Positions 16,130 to 25,449 of a stretch of 64,000 nt of DNA are shown one piece after another. The notes below the pieces were generated by a model. It ran no database searches. It was not told where the DNA came from and saw only the letters and a list, made by a program, of their open reading frames with translations. The DNA comes from CBDDKZ01 sp965230415 (GTDB lineage Bacteria > Bacteroidota > Bacteroidia > Cytophagales > JAAEPT01), in the NCBI GenBank assembly GCA_965230415.1, contig CBDDKZ010000005.1:4154001-4218000 (forward strand), written 5' to 3'. A program made the position numbers and the translations under genes. How positions within the stretch are numbered: the stretch's first letter is position 1; each line of letters opens with the position of its first letter.

Positions 16130-18475
16130 ATGCATTACCGAAGGTACTTTTTATCATGTATCATTTTTTTTATAATTTCCGCTCATGCTCAATCTGCCAT
16201 AATTTTTGGTACGATTCATGACGGAAATGGGGAAGTATTGCCAAATGCGCATATGACACTCTCCAATGGAAGATCAACACAGTCAGATTCACAAGGGGTT
16301 TTCGAATTTCGGGATTTAGCCAAAGGCTTTTATACAATTACGGCACAATCTGTTGGTTATGTCAAATCAGAAAAGCAAATCAAACTCAGCACCAGCGAGC
16401 AACTTCAGGTAGATTTTGTTCTTATCTCAAAAGACTATGAGCTTGAACAGGTAAAAGTGCTTGTAAATACGGAGGCTGATGAATTGGAACAAAGTACGGC
16501 CAATGTTTCTGTTTTGGAAACGAAAGAGTTTTATGCTAGAAATGTTAATACCAGTGATGCGCTCAAGCAAATATCAGGTATTAATGTGCGACAAACAGGC
16601 GGATATGGTAGTAATGCTAACCTATTTATAAACGGTATGTCGGGCAAGCAAATAAAGATTTTTTTAGATGGTATACCTTTGTCTTATTTAGGCTCAGGCA
16701 TGGCTTTAAATGTACTCCCCCTTTTTTTTATGAAACGTATTGAGGTGTACAAAGGAGTGGTTCCTGTTTATTTAGGAGCCGATGCCCTGGGCGGCGCTAT
16801 CAATGTAATTCCTCGTAAAAAATATAACAGTTATGTGGATGCTGCTTATAGTTTCGGTTCATTTAATACACATAAATTTAATCTCAGCGCTCAGGTTCGT
16901 ATTCCAGGTAAAAAATGGATTTTTGGTATTAATTCTTTTCATAATTCGTCTGATAACAATTATGAAGTAGATGTCGAAATTCCCAATAAATTTGGAAACC
17001 CGGAGTCAGCAAGTGTACGACGATTCCATGATCGCTATGCGAATTATTTAATTAGTGCTTATGCTGGTGTAATCGATTCGAAGGCGGCTGACAGATTAAT
17101 CATTCACGCACGCATATCAGGTATACATGATGAAATACAACATAATGCCGTAATGACAGAACCCTATGGAGAAGCTTTGTACATCGAATCTGCAAGGGGC
17201 TTGTCGTTAGATTATGAAAAGGAAAACTTGCTAAAGAAGACGGACATTAAATGGTATTGTGGGTTGAATAAAATCGAAGGCCTGTTGACTGATACTACAC
17301 TAAATGTGTATACATGGGATGGACATGTTTTTTATAGAAGAGAAAGTGGGGGAGAAATAGCTACTTCAAAGAATTTACTGGAATTGAATACCGACAATCT
17401 AGTCAATCGTTTGAACATAACGCGTGAAATTGGAGAAAAAGGCGCATTAACTTTTAACGTATTGAGCTCGTGGTTTAGAAGGGTTGGTAAAGATGATGTC
17501 GCTGTGGAGTTTTATGGTTTCGATCCTTTCACAAGTCCGACAACATTAACAAAAAATGCCCTAGGTCTTGCCTATGAGCATAAGTTTAAAAAAAGCCTGA
17601 TAAGTTATACTTTTTTAAAACACTATGACTATCGTTCAATCGGCTATGTTATAGAAAATAAAATTGCGCATTTTCATAGTCAAAAAGTATCCAATTTTGG
17701 AGTAGGGCAGGCGCTCACTTGCCCTGTTTTTAAACACTATTTTCTTAAGGCTTCCTATGAATATGCGACACGTCTGCCAGATGAAGTTGAATTATTCGGA
17801 GATTTCACAACGCCAGTGAATCCTAATCCTTCCTTAAAACCAGAGCAAAGTCACAACATGAATTTGGGGTTGAGATTTAATAATAACAAGCTAAAATATG
17901 AGTTAAACGGCTTTTATCGTTCTATTCAGAATGGTACTTGGGTACGTGCTTCTCAATTTCATGCCAGGTATGAAAATTTGCTCAAAGGTTTGATAAGAGG
18001 TGTGGAGGCGCAGGTAAATATAAAGCCCAACAAACACTTTGTCATAACAGCTAATGTTACCTATCAGGACCTGACCAATCGCTCCAGAAAGGATGTTACC
18101 GGTGCTACCGACGAAAGTTACTTTGGAGCGCGAATACCTGATAGGCCATTTTTATTCGGAAATGCAGTACTTCAGTTCAATAAGAAAGATTTGATCGTTA
18201 GCAAAAGTCTCTTCTCTATATGGTGGTCGTCTTCCTATGTACATGAATATTTCCTCTATTGGGCCAATGATGGCAATAGAGCCTATAAGCATAGAATCCC
18301 CTATCAATTTGTGCAGGGTGCCGGCGTAAGTTATACGCTTCCGAAAGAAAAAGCAGTGTTAACACTGGAATTAAGCAATATTTTCAACCAAAAAGTCTAT
18401 GATAACTTTAGTGTACAACGTCCGGGACGGGCGCTATACGCTACTATAAGAACTTCTTTTAATAACAAATCTTAG
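16130..18475 (+). CDS. TonB-dependent outer-membrane receptor
   Basis: 781 residues from the ATG at 16130, which gives a signal peptide ending 'ISAHAQS'; a TTG four codons upstream lies inside the operator. Order: carboxypeptidase-regulatory-like domain (~23-100, 'GTIHDGNGEVLPNAHMTLS'), plug domain (~115-220, 'ALKQISGINVRQTGGYGSNA', 'IEVYKGVVPVYLGADALGGA'), and a 22-strand barrel ending with an aromatic-terminal strand ('ALYATIRTSFNNKS'). It belongs to receptors for metal chelates (FecA/ZnuD-like class) rather than SusC, since it is short and has no SusD partner. The directly following DUF4374 lipoprotein and the shared operator suggest uptake of a metal-ligand complex, possibly the modified peptide. 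Confidence 0.88.
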   Translation: MHYRRYFLSCIIFFIISAHAQSAIIFGTIHDGNGEVLPNAHMTLSNGRSTQSDSQGVFEFRDLAKGFYTITAQSVGYVKSEKQIKLSTSEQLQVDFVLISKDYELEQVKVLVNTEADELEQSTANVSVLETKEFYARNVNTSDALKQISGINVRQTGGYGSNANLFINGMSGKQIKIFLDGIPLSYLGSGMALNVLPLFFMKRIEVYKGVVPVYLGADALGGAINVIPRKKYNSYVDAAYSFGSFNTHKFNLSAQVRIPGKKWIFGINSFHNSSDNNYEVDVEIPNKFGNPESASVRRFHDRYANYLISAYAGVIDSKAADRLIIHARISGIHDEIQHNAVMTEPYGEALYIESARGLSLDYEKENLLKKTDIKWYCGLNKIEGLLTDTTLNVYTWDGHVFYRRESGGEIATSKNLLELNTDNLVNRLNITREIGEKGALTFNVLSSWFRRVGKDDVAVEFYGFDPFTSPTTLTKNALGLAYEHKFKKSLISYTFLKHYDYRSIGYVIENKIAHFHSQKVSNFGVGQALTCPVFKHYFLKASYEYATRLPDEVELFGDFTTPVNPNPSLKPEQSHNMNLGLRFNNNKLKYELNGFYRSIQNGTWVRASQFHARYENLLKGLIRGVEAQVNIKPNKHFVITANVTYQDLTNRSRKDVTGATDESYFGARIPDRPFLFGNAVLQFNKKDLIVSKSLFSIWWSSSYVHEYFLYWANDGNRAYKHRIPYQFVQGAGVSYTLPKEKAVLTLELSNIFNQKVYDNFSVQRPGRALYATIRTSFNNKS

Positions 18476-19687
18476 ATGAAAATGAAAAGGACAATAATCT
18501 ACACCCTAGGCTTGCTGGTAACTTCATTGAGCCTGTTCACCGGATGTTCCAGAGATGAAGATCCCGATACAGACAGCGGTGCTCCAATAACAACAGGATA
18601 CGCGATATCTACTGTGAGTGGGGCATGGCCCAATCAAACTACCTACATTCAATGGTTTGAAGATCTAAATATAGGAACTCTTAACAACGATGATGCGAGA
18701 GAACTTGCTAACAGCGCTGGCACAGAAACCTATAATGGTGCTTTATATGCAAAACCTTTTGGCTCACCTGCAAAATTAGTTAAGTATGTGGTTAATAGTT
18801 CCGGAACCCCGGAGGTTGAACAGGAAATTATTGTTCCCGGTGCCAACACTTTTTCCACCATCTATTTTGAAAGCGAGACCGTAGCGTATGCTACTGTAGC
18901 CGGAGGTGTTTCCAAGTTAATCATTTTTGATCCCTCTACCATGCGTATTACCGATGAGATTTCACTCTCCGGAATATCAGACAGGTACCCGGAAGCCACC
19001 AGAACATATTACCTGGATATGGTAGCACGTGATAACAAGTTGTTCATGGGGGTGCATTATGAAATCAACTTTTCGCCAATAAACGATTCGGCTTATGTTG
19101 CAGTTATTGACCTTGCCACAAATACGTTTGAAAAAGTAATTGCAGATGGCCGTACAGGGATGGTCTTTGGTGGTCCTGCTCCAAATTCCGGAATGGTTAT
19201 TGACGATGCAGGTGCTATCTATGTACAGGCAATCGGAACCGAAAATGCGGGAGGTGCAGCTCCTAGTGGCCTGCTTCGTATTAATGCCGGTTCGACAGAT
19301 TTTGATGCAGACTATTTTTTTAATTTAGATGAAGTGGTAGGAACCAATTGTTACGGAGTCTATCATACCTCTAGTGGGCGCTCGTTTACTGCCAATGTAC
19401 AGGACGAAGCTGATTTTTGGGAATATGTCAATGGAGAACCTCAATTCAAGTACGTCGAAATAGATCTTGCTGCTAAAACCTCTAAAGGAGCCATAGCCGA
19501 TCTTCCGGTGACTTATGCTTCCCGTTACATGATTATTCATGAAATGGATGCTAATACCTTATTATTTACTACCGCCACCAACGATAAAAATGCAGTTTAT
19601 AAATACGATTTGTCAACTGACGAAATAAGTGAACTTTTTACTTCTGACGGAGGGTATATCACCGGTTTTGCAAAGTTAGATGAGTAA
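18476..19687 (+). CDS. DUF4374-type lipoprotein partner of the TonB receptor
   Basis: 403 residues. A lipoprotein signal with the lipobox 'SLFTGCSRDED' (Cys24) is followed by an Asp-rich spacer. The remainder is made of repeated beta-propeller-like blades ('TIYFESETVAYATVAGGVSK', 'NTLLFTTATNDKNAVYKYDL'). DUF4374 proteins are surface lipoproteins regularly encoded next to TonB receptors of siderophore type in Bacteroidota. The gene starts on the base after the receptor stop codon, and its own stop overlaps the ABC ATPase start, so all are one transcript. Confidence 0.75.
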   Translation: MKMKRTIIYTLGLLVTSLSLFTGCSRDEDPDTDSGAPITTGYAISTVSGAWPNQTTYIQWFEDLNIGTLNNDDARELANSAGTETYNGALYAKPFGSPAKLVKYVVNSSGTPEVEQEIIVPGANTFSTIYFESETVAYATVAGGVSKLIIFDPSTMRITDEISLSGISDRYPEATRTYYLDMVARDNKLFMGVHYEINFSPINDSAYVAVIDLATNTFEKVIADGRTGMVFGGPAPNSGMVIDDAGAIYVQAIGTENAGGAAPSGLLRINAGSTDFDADYFFNLDEVVGTNCYGVYHTSSGRSFTANVQDEADFWEYVNGEPQFKYVEIDLAAKTSKGAIADLPVTYASRYMIIHEMDANTLLFTTATNDKNAVYKYDLSTDEISELFTSDGGYITGFAKLDE

Positions 19688-20388
19688 TGCTTAAAGCAGA
19701 ACGACTTACTAAAAAGTATGGCGACTTTAAAGCCCTGGATGGTATAGACCTGGAAGTATTGAAAGGTGATATTTACTGTTTGCTAGGTGCAAATGGAGCA
19801 GGTAAATCGACTACGATTAACCTGTTCCTCAATTTTATTGAACCTACATCTGGTAAAGCTTATATTGATATGCTCGATGTAAGCCAACATGCGAGGGAAA
19901 CGAAAAAGCGCCTTACTTATATTCCTGAAAATTTAATGTTATACCCAAATCTTACGGGATTCGAAAATCTCGATTTTTTCTGTGGTATGGGGAATATAAA
20001 ATTGAATCGAGATCACTTGGAGGACTTACTCATTCAATCAGGGCTGCAAAAAGATTTTATTCATGCGCGTGTGGCAAAATACTCAAAAGGAATGCGGCAA
20101 AAAGTAGGTATTGCGCTTGCGCTGGCCAGACAAGCTCGTGTGCTATTATTGGATGAACCCACTTCTGGACTGGATCCTAAAGCCAGTAATGAATTCTCTG
20201 AATTGCTGTTGGATATGAAAAACAGAGGAGTGGCAATTTTGATGGCGACACACGATTTGTTTCGGGCAAAGGATACAGGCACGCATATAGGAATTATGAA
20301 ACAAGGTGAATTGTTAGAGCAGTTTCCGACATCTGAAGTAAGTTTTCATGATTTGGAAAACCTATATCTTAAACACATGCATACTTAA
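19687..20388 (+). CDS. ABC transporter ATP-binding protein
   Basis: 233 residues. It has Walker A GANGAGKST (~37-45), the signature 'KYSKGMRQKVGIALALARQA', Walker B 'VLLLDEPTSGLDP' and the switch His in 'MATHDLFRA'. It is of the ABC-2/NatA-NosF type and pairs with the two permeases that follow. Since no extracytoplasmic binding protein is encoded, it is most likely an exporter, or an energy source for extracting something from the membrane. It begins within the stop of the DUF4374 gene. Confidence 0.9.
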   Translation: MLKAERLTKKYGDFKALDGIDLEVLKGDIYCLLGANGAGKSTTINLFLNFIEPTSGKAYIDMLDVSQHARETKKRLTYIPENLMLYPNLTGFENLDFFCGMGNIKLNRDHLEDLLIQSGLQKDFIHARVAKYSKGMRQKVGIALALARQARVLLLDEPTSGLDPKASNEFSELLLDMKNRGVAILMATHDLFRAKDTGTHIGIMKQGELLEQFPTSEVSFHDLENLYLKHMHT

Positions 20389-20396
20389 TTAAGGCC

Positions 20397-21833
20397 ATGC
20401 GCTTAATCGTACATATTGCCAAAAAAGAAATAATAGTAGCTATAAGGGAAAAGCGCGCGCTCACTTTGGCTTCGATTATCTTGTTGCTGATGGCTATTTC
20501 GTTATATACGGGCTACATTAATGTATTACAGCAACAAGATACCATCACAAAAGTCGCCGAAGAAAAGCGACAGGAATGGCTGGGGCAAGGTGAAAAACAC
20601 CCTCACATTGCGGCACATTACGGAACTTTTGTGTTCAAGCCCAAAACAGTGCTGAGCTTATTCGATTTTGGCCTTGATTCATTTACGGGCACATCAATTT
20701 ACCTCGAGGCACACTATCAGCATGAATTTTTATTTAGACCAGCCCAGGATCATACCAGCATGATTAGATTTGGAGAAATGAGCTCTGCCCTGGTTCTTCA
20801 GTTATTAATGCCCTTATTAATCATATTTTTAACATTCATGAGCTTTACTCGTGAGCGACAAAGTGGAACGCTTAAATTACTTATTAGTCAGGGGGTATCA
20901 TATAGTATGTTGATTTGGGGGAAAGTCGCCGCTTTTTTTTGTTTGATAATGAGTATTTTGATTCCCTATGCCATAGGGTTGATCCTTATTTCTTATTCAG
21001 GACTTATAAACGAATCTATTCCCGATTTAGGGACTCGTATTCTTTTTTTAATGTGCATTTATGGTATCTATTTATTGCTGTTTACAGCAGTTTCCATTTT
21101 AGTGTCTTTTTATGCGAGTTCAGGCAGGAGCGCTTTGTTAACCTCTCTTACGATCTGGATTTTCGCTACTATCTTATTACCTAAAATAGTGTCATCGGTA
21201 AGTGATAGACTTTATGAAATTCCTTCCATGCGTGAGTTTAAGGCTCACATTGAACAAGACAAACGCAATGGTTTGGAAGGTCGACTTACACGCGCTGAAC
21301 GTATTGTTCGTCTTGAAAAAGAATACCTGGACAAATATAACGTTGATTCCATTCAGCAACTTCCTGTCAATTTTGAGGGGATTAAGATGCAGGCAGGGGA
21401 GGAATATGGTAATGAAATTTATGACCACCATTTAGGTGAGTTGCGACAACTATTTCGGAAACAGTCCCGCTTAAGAAGCCTGGCAGGTTTTATCAATCCC
21501 TATTTATCAGTTCAGCATTTATCTATGGCTATTTCCGGTACGGATTTAGCTACTTTTACGGACTTTGAGGTACAAGCAGAAGATTATCGCCGCCAGTTGA
21601 TCAAAAAAATGAATAAGGATATGGCCGACAATAGCCGGTACGGAGAATTTTATGAATATAAAGCCGGAGATCAATTATGGCAGGATATAGAAGATTTTGA
21701 CTATCAAATGCCCTTGCTCTTAAAGTCTCTGCACACATACTGGTATGATCTCGTTTCATTATTGTTGTGGTTAGCCGTCATAATAACAAGCTTGAATTTT
21801 GTAGGACGCCAAATGAAAAAGCATCATGAATAA
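20397..21833 (+). CDS. ABC-2 type permease with long external loop (DUF3526-like), first of a pair
   Basis: 478 residues: one N-terminal membrane helix (~22-42), a ~95-residue external region, and four to five helices (~135-300). 'FMSFTRERQSGTLKLLISQG' lies in the conserved coupling region of ABC-2 permeases. A long external domain (~265-440) comes before the last helix. This is the layout of DUF3526-family permeases near nosDFY-like and TonB genes. It overlaps the second permease by 8 bp, and the two probably form a heterodimer with the ATPase just upstream. Confidence 0.82.
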   Translation: MRLIVHIAKKEIIVAIREKRALTLASIILLLMAISLYTGYINVLQQQDTITKVAEEKRQEWLGQGEKHPHIAAHYGTFVFKPKTVLSLFDFGLDSFTGTSIYLEAHYQHEFLFRPAQDHTSMIRFGEMSSALVLQLLMPLLIIFLTFMSFTRERQSGTLKLLISQGVSYSMLIWGKVAAFFCLIMSILIPYAIGLILISYSGLINESIPDLGTRILFLMCIYGIYLLLFTAVSILVSFYASSGRSALLTSLTIWIFATILLPKIVSSVSDRLYEIPSMREFKAHIEQDKRNGLEGRLTRAERIVRLEKEYLDKYNVDSIQQLPVNFEGIKMQAGEEYGNEIYDHHLGELRQLFRKQSRLRSLAGFINPYLSVQHLSMAISGTDLATFTDFEVQAEDYRRQLIKKMNKDMADNSRYGEFYEYKAGDQLWQDIEDFDYQMPLLLKSLHTYWYDLVSLLLWLAVIITSLNFVGRQMKKHHE

Positions 21834-23262
21834 TACTACAAAAACACTCATCAGGTATGAAGCTAAAGCTTTTCTGCGTAATAAATTTCAGCTGGTTTTA
21901 TTAGCGCTGATAATGGCCATTGGACTGTACGCAATTTATGCGGGTATCAGTGAGATTAATTCTCAAAAAGATACGATAAAAACGCTCATAATTCTGGAAC
22001 AAGAAGAATTTAGAGCGTACAAAAACAAGCTCAACAACCAAACAACTTCGGAAGAACGGAGCTTTGAACATCAAATAGCGTCCAGTCCGGCTTTTGCCTG
22101 GTATAGGCATGGCTATCACGCATTTCTCCCACCCAGGAACCTGGCACCACTAGCCATAGGACAGCGCGATCTGTTCCGTTATTATTACAGGCTTACTGGC
22201 ATGAGTTTGTATTATCAGCTTTTCGAAAATGAGTTGGCAAACCCGGTAAACTTAATGACAGGTAATCTGGATTTGGCCTTTGTTATTATTTACCTATTTC
22301 CATTATTGATCATAGCTTTTTGTTATGGATTATACTCCAATGAAAAAGAAAGGGGAACGCTATCGCTTCTAAGTGTTCAGGCGGTAAGTATTCGCAGAAT
22401 AATGACTATTAAACTACTGTTTTACTTTATACTGGTAACTTCAATGGCTATTACCTTATCCGTAGTAGGTGTTTTTAGTTCCGGAGTATGCTGGACAGCA
22501 GATTTTTTTCTGGTAGTATTAAGCTGGTTGCTGGTTGTAAGTGCGTATTGTGCCTTTTGGTTTGCATTGTTATATCTCATAACCAGTTTATTAAAAAGTT
22601 CAGCCTTTAACGCGATGTTTGGAGCCGGGTGTTGGTTGATGTTTATAATAATTATACCAGCTTTACTTAATATATTGGTGGTTACGAAATACCCCTTAAG
22701 CAGCACAACATTGGCCGGACTTACCAGAAGAACCGGCCTGGAAAATGAAGATGATGAAGAAGAGTCGAAAGAAATAATAATGGAGTACCTGGCCCTTAAA
22801 CCAGAAATGAAAGGGTGTGAAAAACTTATTCGTAACAATATCATAGCAAAGGCTTACGCCTCATATACCACTTTAAAAGACATCAAAAGTCGAGCTGTTG
22901 TAACGCAATATGACGCACAAGTGGCAAGGAGGGCGGCATGGGCAGCTAAGTACAGCTGGTTCAGTCCTGCCGTATTTACGAATGAGGCGCTGGTTAATAT
23001 TACAGGCAATAACCTCGATGAATTCCTTCAATTCCAGGAATCCCTAAGCGATTTTCATAGTGAAATTAAAGAATTTTACTTTTCTAGACTTTTCTGGGAT
23101 AAATCTATAAATCTGGATGATTATCGGAACATACCGGTTTATAGTATTCCAAAAGAGAAAATACAATGGGTATTGGTTTTAAAAAGTCTGGGGATAACAG
23201 CACTTCTTGCCGTCACTCTTTTTGTGATTGGCTTTTTTAAGATGGGAAAAGGTGTCTCATGA
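21826..23262 (+). CDS. ABC-2 type permease with long external loop (DUF3526-like), second of a pair
   Basis: 478 residues, the same length and topology as the gene before it: first helix ~20-40, coupling motif 'YGLYSNEKERGTLSLLSVQA', four central helices, an external region with an acidic stretch 'NEDDEEESKEI', and a C-terminal helix ~455-475. The two permeases are diverged paralogues ('RNKFQLVLLALIMAIGLYAI' against 'REKRALTLASIILLLMAISL'). The stop overlaps the next start (ATGA), which keeps the operon closed. Confidence 0.82.
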   Translation: MNNTTKTLIRYEAKAFLRNKFQLVLLALIMAIGLYAIYAGISEINSQKDTIKTLIILEQEEFRAYKNKLNNQTTSEERSFEHQIASSPAFAWYRHGYHAFLPPRNLAPLAIGQRDLFRYYYRLTGMSLYYQLFENELANPVNLMTGNLDLAFVIIYLFPLLIIAFCYGLYSNEKERGTLSLLSVQAVSIRRIMTIKLLFYFILVTSMAITLSVVGVFSSGVCWTADFFLVVLSWLLVVSAYCAFWFALLYLITSLLKSSAFNAMFGAGCWLMFIIIIPALLNILVVTKYPLSSTTLAGLTRRTGLENEDDEEESKEIIMEYLALKPEMKGCEKLIRNNIIAKAYASYTTLKDIKSRAVVTQYDAQVARRAAWAAKYSWFSPAVFTNEALVNITGNNLDEFLQFQESLSDFHSEIKEFYFSRLFWDKSINLDDYRNIPVYSIPKEKIQWVLVLKSLGITALLAVTLFVIGFFKMGKGVS

Positions 23263-25448
23263 TGAAATATATATTTTTTAGTCTATTTTTTTATTACAGC
23301 GTTTCTCTAATTGGGCAGGATGTTGAAAATTTTCCCCCTCCGGAAACTCCTATTGAACTATGGGCTAGTTTTACCGAAGAAGATATAAAAATTGATGGTA
23401 AACTGGATGAAGAGTCATGGAAGCATGCACCGATAGTAAACGATTTTTTTCGTACCGAACCAAGACAGGGTGGAGCCTATGAATTTAAAACAATAGTGAA
23501 GTTAATATACAATAAAAAAAAGCTATTTGTAGGTGTCTACTGTCATGATTCTTTAGGTAAGAAAGGAGTGAGGGTGCAAGATTTACGTCGCGATTTCAGA
23601 TGGGGCGAAAACGATATTTTTAGTATTCAACTCGATCCTCAGAACCTAAAACAATATTGTGTGTCTTTTCAGACAACACCATACGGTAATCAACGTGACC
23701 TTCAGAATTTTAACGGGTCCTACCTCGATCACGATTGGAATGCGTTATGGTCTGTAAGAACAACTCAGACCGACTCCGGGTATTGCGCAGAATTTGCGAT
23801 TCCATTCAAATCACTCCGCTATGAACGCCCTGACGACAACGATTCAGTGACCTGGGGAATAACATTTGCTAGGCTAGCACGTCGATCTTACGAGCAAACC
23901 GTTTTTCCTGCTATACCACAATCCTTAAATCACTACAGGATGACTTATGCAGCCCATCTCAAAGGGTTAAAACTTCCCGATCCCGGTGCTAATATTCGGC
24001 TGGAGCCTTACTTTTTGGGGCAGTTTGATCGAAGTAATGGTAGTTCCCGTGAAAAACTGAAGATGGGTGGAGATATGAAATGGGCGATTACTCCGGAGTC
24101 GGTACTTGATTTTACCATTAATACCGACTTCGCTCAGGCCGATGTGGATAGAGCCGTCAATAACTTAGAGCGATTTAATATTTTCTTTCCGGAACGCCGC
24201 CAATTTTTTTTGGAAAACTCAGGCATTTGGGCAGGGGTGGGAGATGAAGCGATTGTGCCGTTTTTCAGCCGCGCAATAGGATTACAGGGAGATTTTAATG
24301 CTGAACCGGCCCGTATAGATGCTGGTATGCGTTACACTTTGCGCAACGAACGCAGGTCAATCGCCGGACTGTACATTCATCAAGCAGAAAATGTGAACAG
24401 CCCTGCCGCCAGTTTTGCCGTAGGTCGTTACCTTCAAAATTATGGAAAAGAGAATAACGTAGGTGTCATGCTTACTCACAGGTTGGATGAAGGCCGGAGA
24501 GATGGTAGTTCGCAAAGCCATAATAGTACCCTTACCATAGATGGATTGATTCGGCCCAGAAGCGAATTTACGATTTCATACCTGCTTTCTGGCTCAAGAG
24601 ACAATACACCCGATTCATTAGGTCTTGCCGGTAGGCTTTTGGTAGAATACCGAGCAAATAAGTTCTATGCAAGTTGGCAATCCAATCTCGTTTCGGAGAA
24701 TTATAATCCAGATATGGGCTATGTGTTTCAAAAAAATGTATTGTGGCACAATACAGGGGGGTACTTTATCTGGAGGCCCAAGAAGATTTCATGGATTAGA
24801 CGTTATGACCCGGGCTTTTTTATCAATTACTACCAGGATGCTGAAAATCTGCGAACTTTTCAGCAGGGTAACCTTTATATCTTTCCTGTTTATGTCATTC
24901 TGACGGGCGGAAGTTTTTTTGAATATGCGATAAACCCTACCTGGCAGCACATCAATTTTCGTTTTGCGCCCCTAGGTATTTTGATTGAGCAGGGGGACTA
25001 TCAATATACGCGACATCAATTGAATTTTCATTCGGATCGTTCACGTAAATTTTCGGTCTCGTCGGGATTAGGTCTGGGTAGTTTTTATGATGGCGAGCTG
25101 CTAAAAGTGGAAAGTGGCTTGCGTTATGCACCGATTCCACACATTGCCTTTACATTGGATTATGAATTTAACGATATTCAAAATTTGGGAAGTGCTAACG
25201 AAGCTATAGAGACGCATTTAACAACTTTTGGAGGACGATTCGCACTTAATCCACGGCTCCAACTTTCAATGTTCTATCAGTATAATTCGTTCAATGATCA
25301 AGGCCGATGGAATGTTCGTGGTAGTTGGGAGTATCGCCCCTTATCGTTTATTTATGTAGTATACAACAACACGCAAACAAATGACTTCGATCGTTTGAAT
25401 GTAAACCAACAGCTCATAGCAAAAATTACATTTTTAAAGCAGTTTTGA
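23259..25448 (+). CDS. DUF5916-type outer-membrane protein with CBM9-like N-terminal domain
   Basis: 729 residues. A signal peptide (~1-19) is followed by a CBM9-like domain (~45-225; 'EEDIKIDGKLDEESWKHAP', 'IFSIQLDP', 'AEFAIPFKSLRYE'). A long beta-strand-rich region with alternating aromatic residues then ends in 'QLIAKITFLKQF', i.e. a beta-barrel closing in Phe. This is the DUF5916 layout, common in Bacteroidota, function unknown. Here it may be an outer-membrane exit or entry route working with the ABC exporter. It is 1 bp from the MATE gene. Confidence 0.75.
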   Translation: MMKYIFFSLFFYYSVSLIGQDVENFPPPETPIELWASFTEEDIKIDGKLDEESWKHAPIVNDFFRTEPRQGGAYEFKTIVKLIYNKKKLFVGVYCHDSLGKKGVRVQDLRRDFRWGENDIFSIQLDPQNLKQYCVSFQTTPYGNQRDLQNFNGSYLDHDWNALWSVRTTQTDSGYCAEFAIPFKSLRYERPDDNDSVTWGITFARLARRSYEQTVFPAIPQSLNHYRMTYAAHLKGLKLPDPGANIRLEPYFLGQFDRSNGSSREKLKMGGDMKWAITPESVLDFTINTDFAQADVDRAVNNLERFNIFFPERRQFFLENSGIWAGVGDEAIVPFFSRAIGLQGDFNAEPARIDAGMRYTLRNERRSIAGLYIHQAENVNSPAASFAVGRYLQNYGKENNVGVMLTHRLDEGRRDGSSQSHNSTLTIDGLIRPRSEFTISYLLSGSRDNTPDSLGLAGRLLVEYRANKFYASWQSNLVSENYNPDMGYVFQKNVLWHNTGGYFIWRPKKISWIRRYDPGFFINYYQDAENLRTFQQGNLYIFPVYVILTGGSFFEYAINPTWQHINFRFAPLGILIEQGDYQYTRHQLNFHSDRSRKFSVSSGLGLGSFYDGELLKVESGLRYAPIPHIAFTLDYEFNDIQNLGSANEAIETHLTTFGGRFALNPRLQLSMFYQYNSFNDQGRWNVRGSWEYRPLSFIYVVYNNTQTNDFDRLNVNQQLIAKITFLKQF

Positions 25449-25449
25449 T

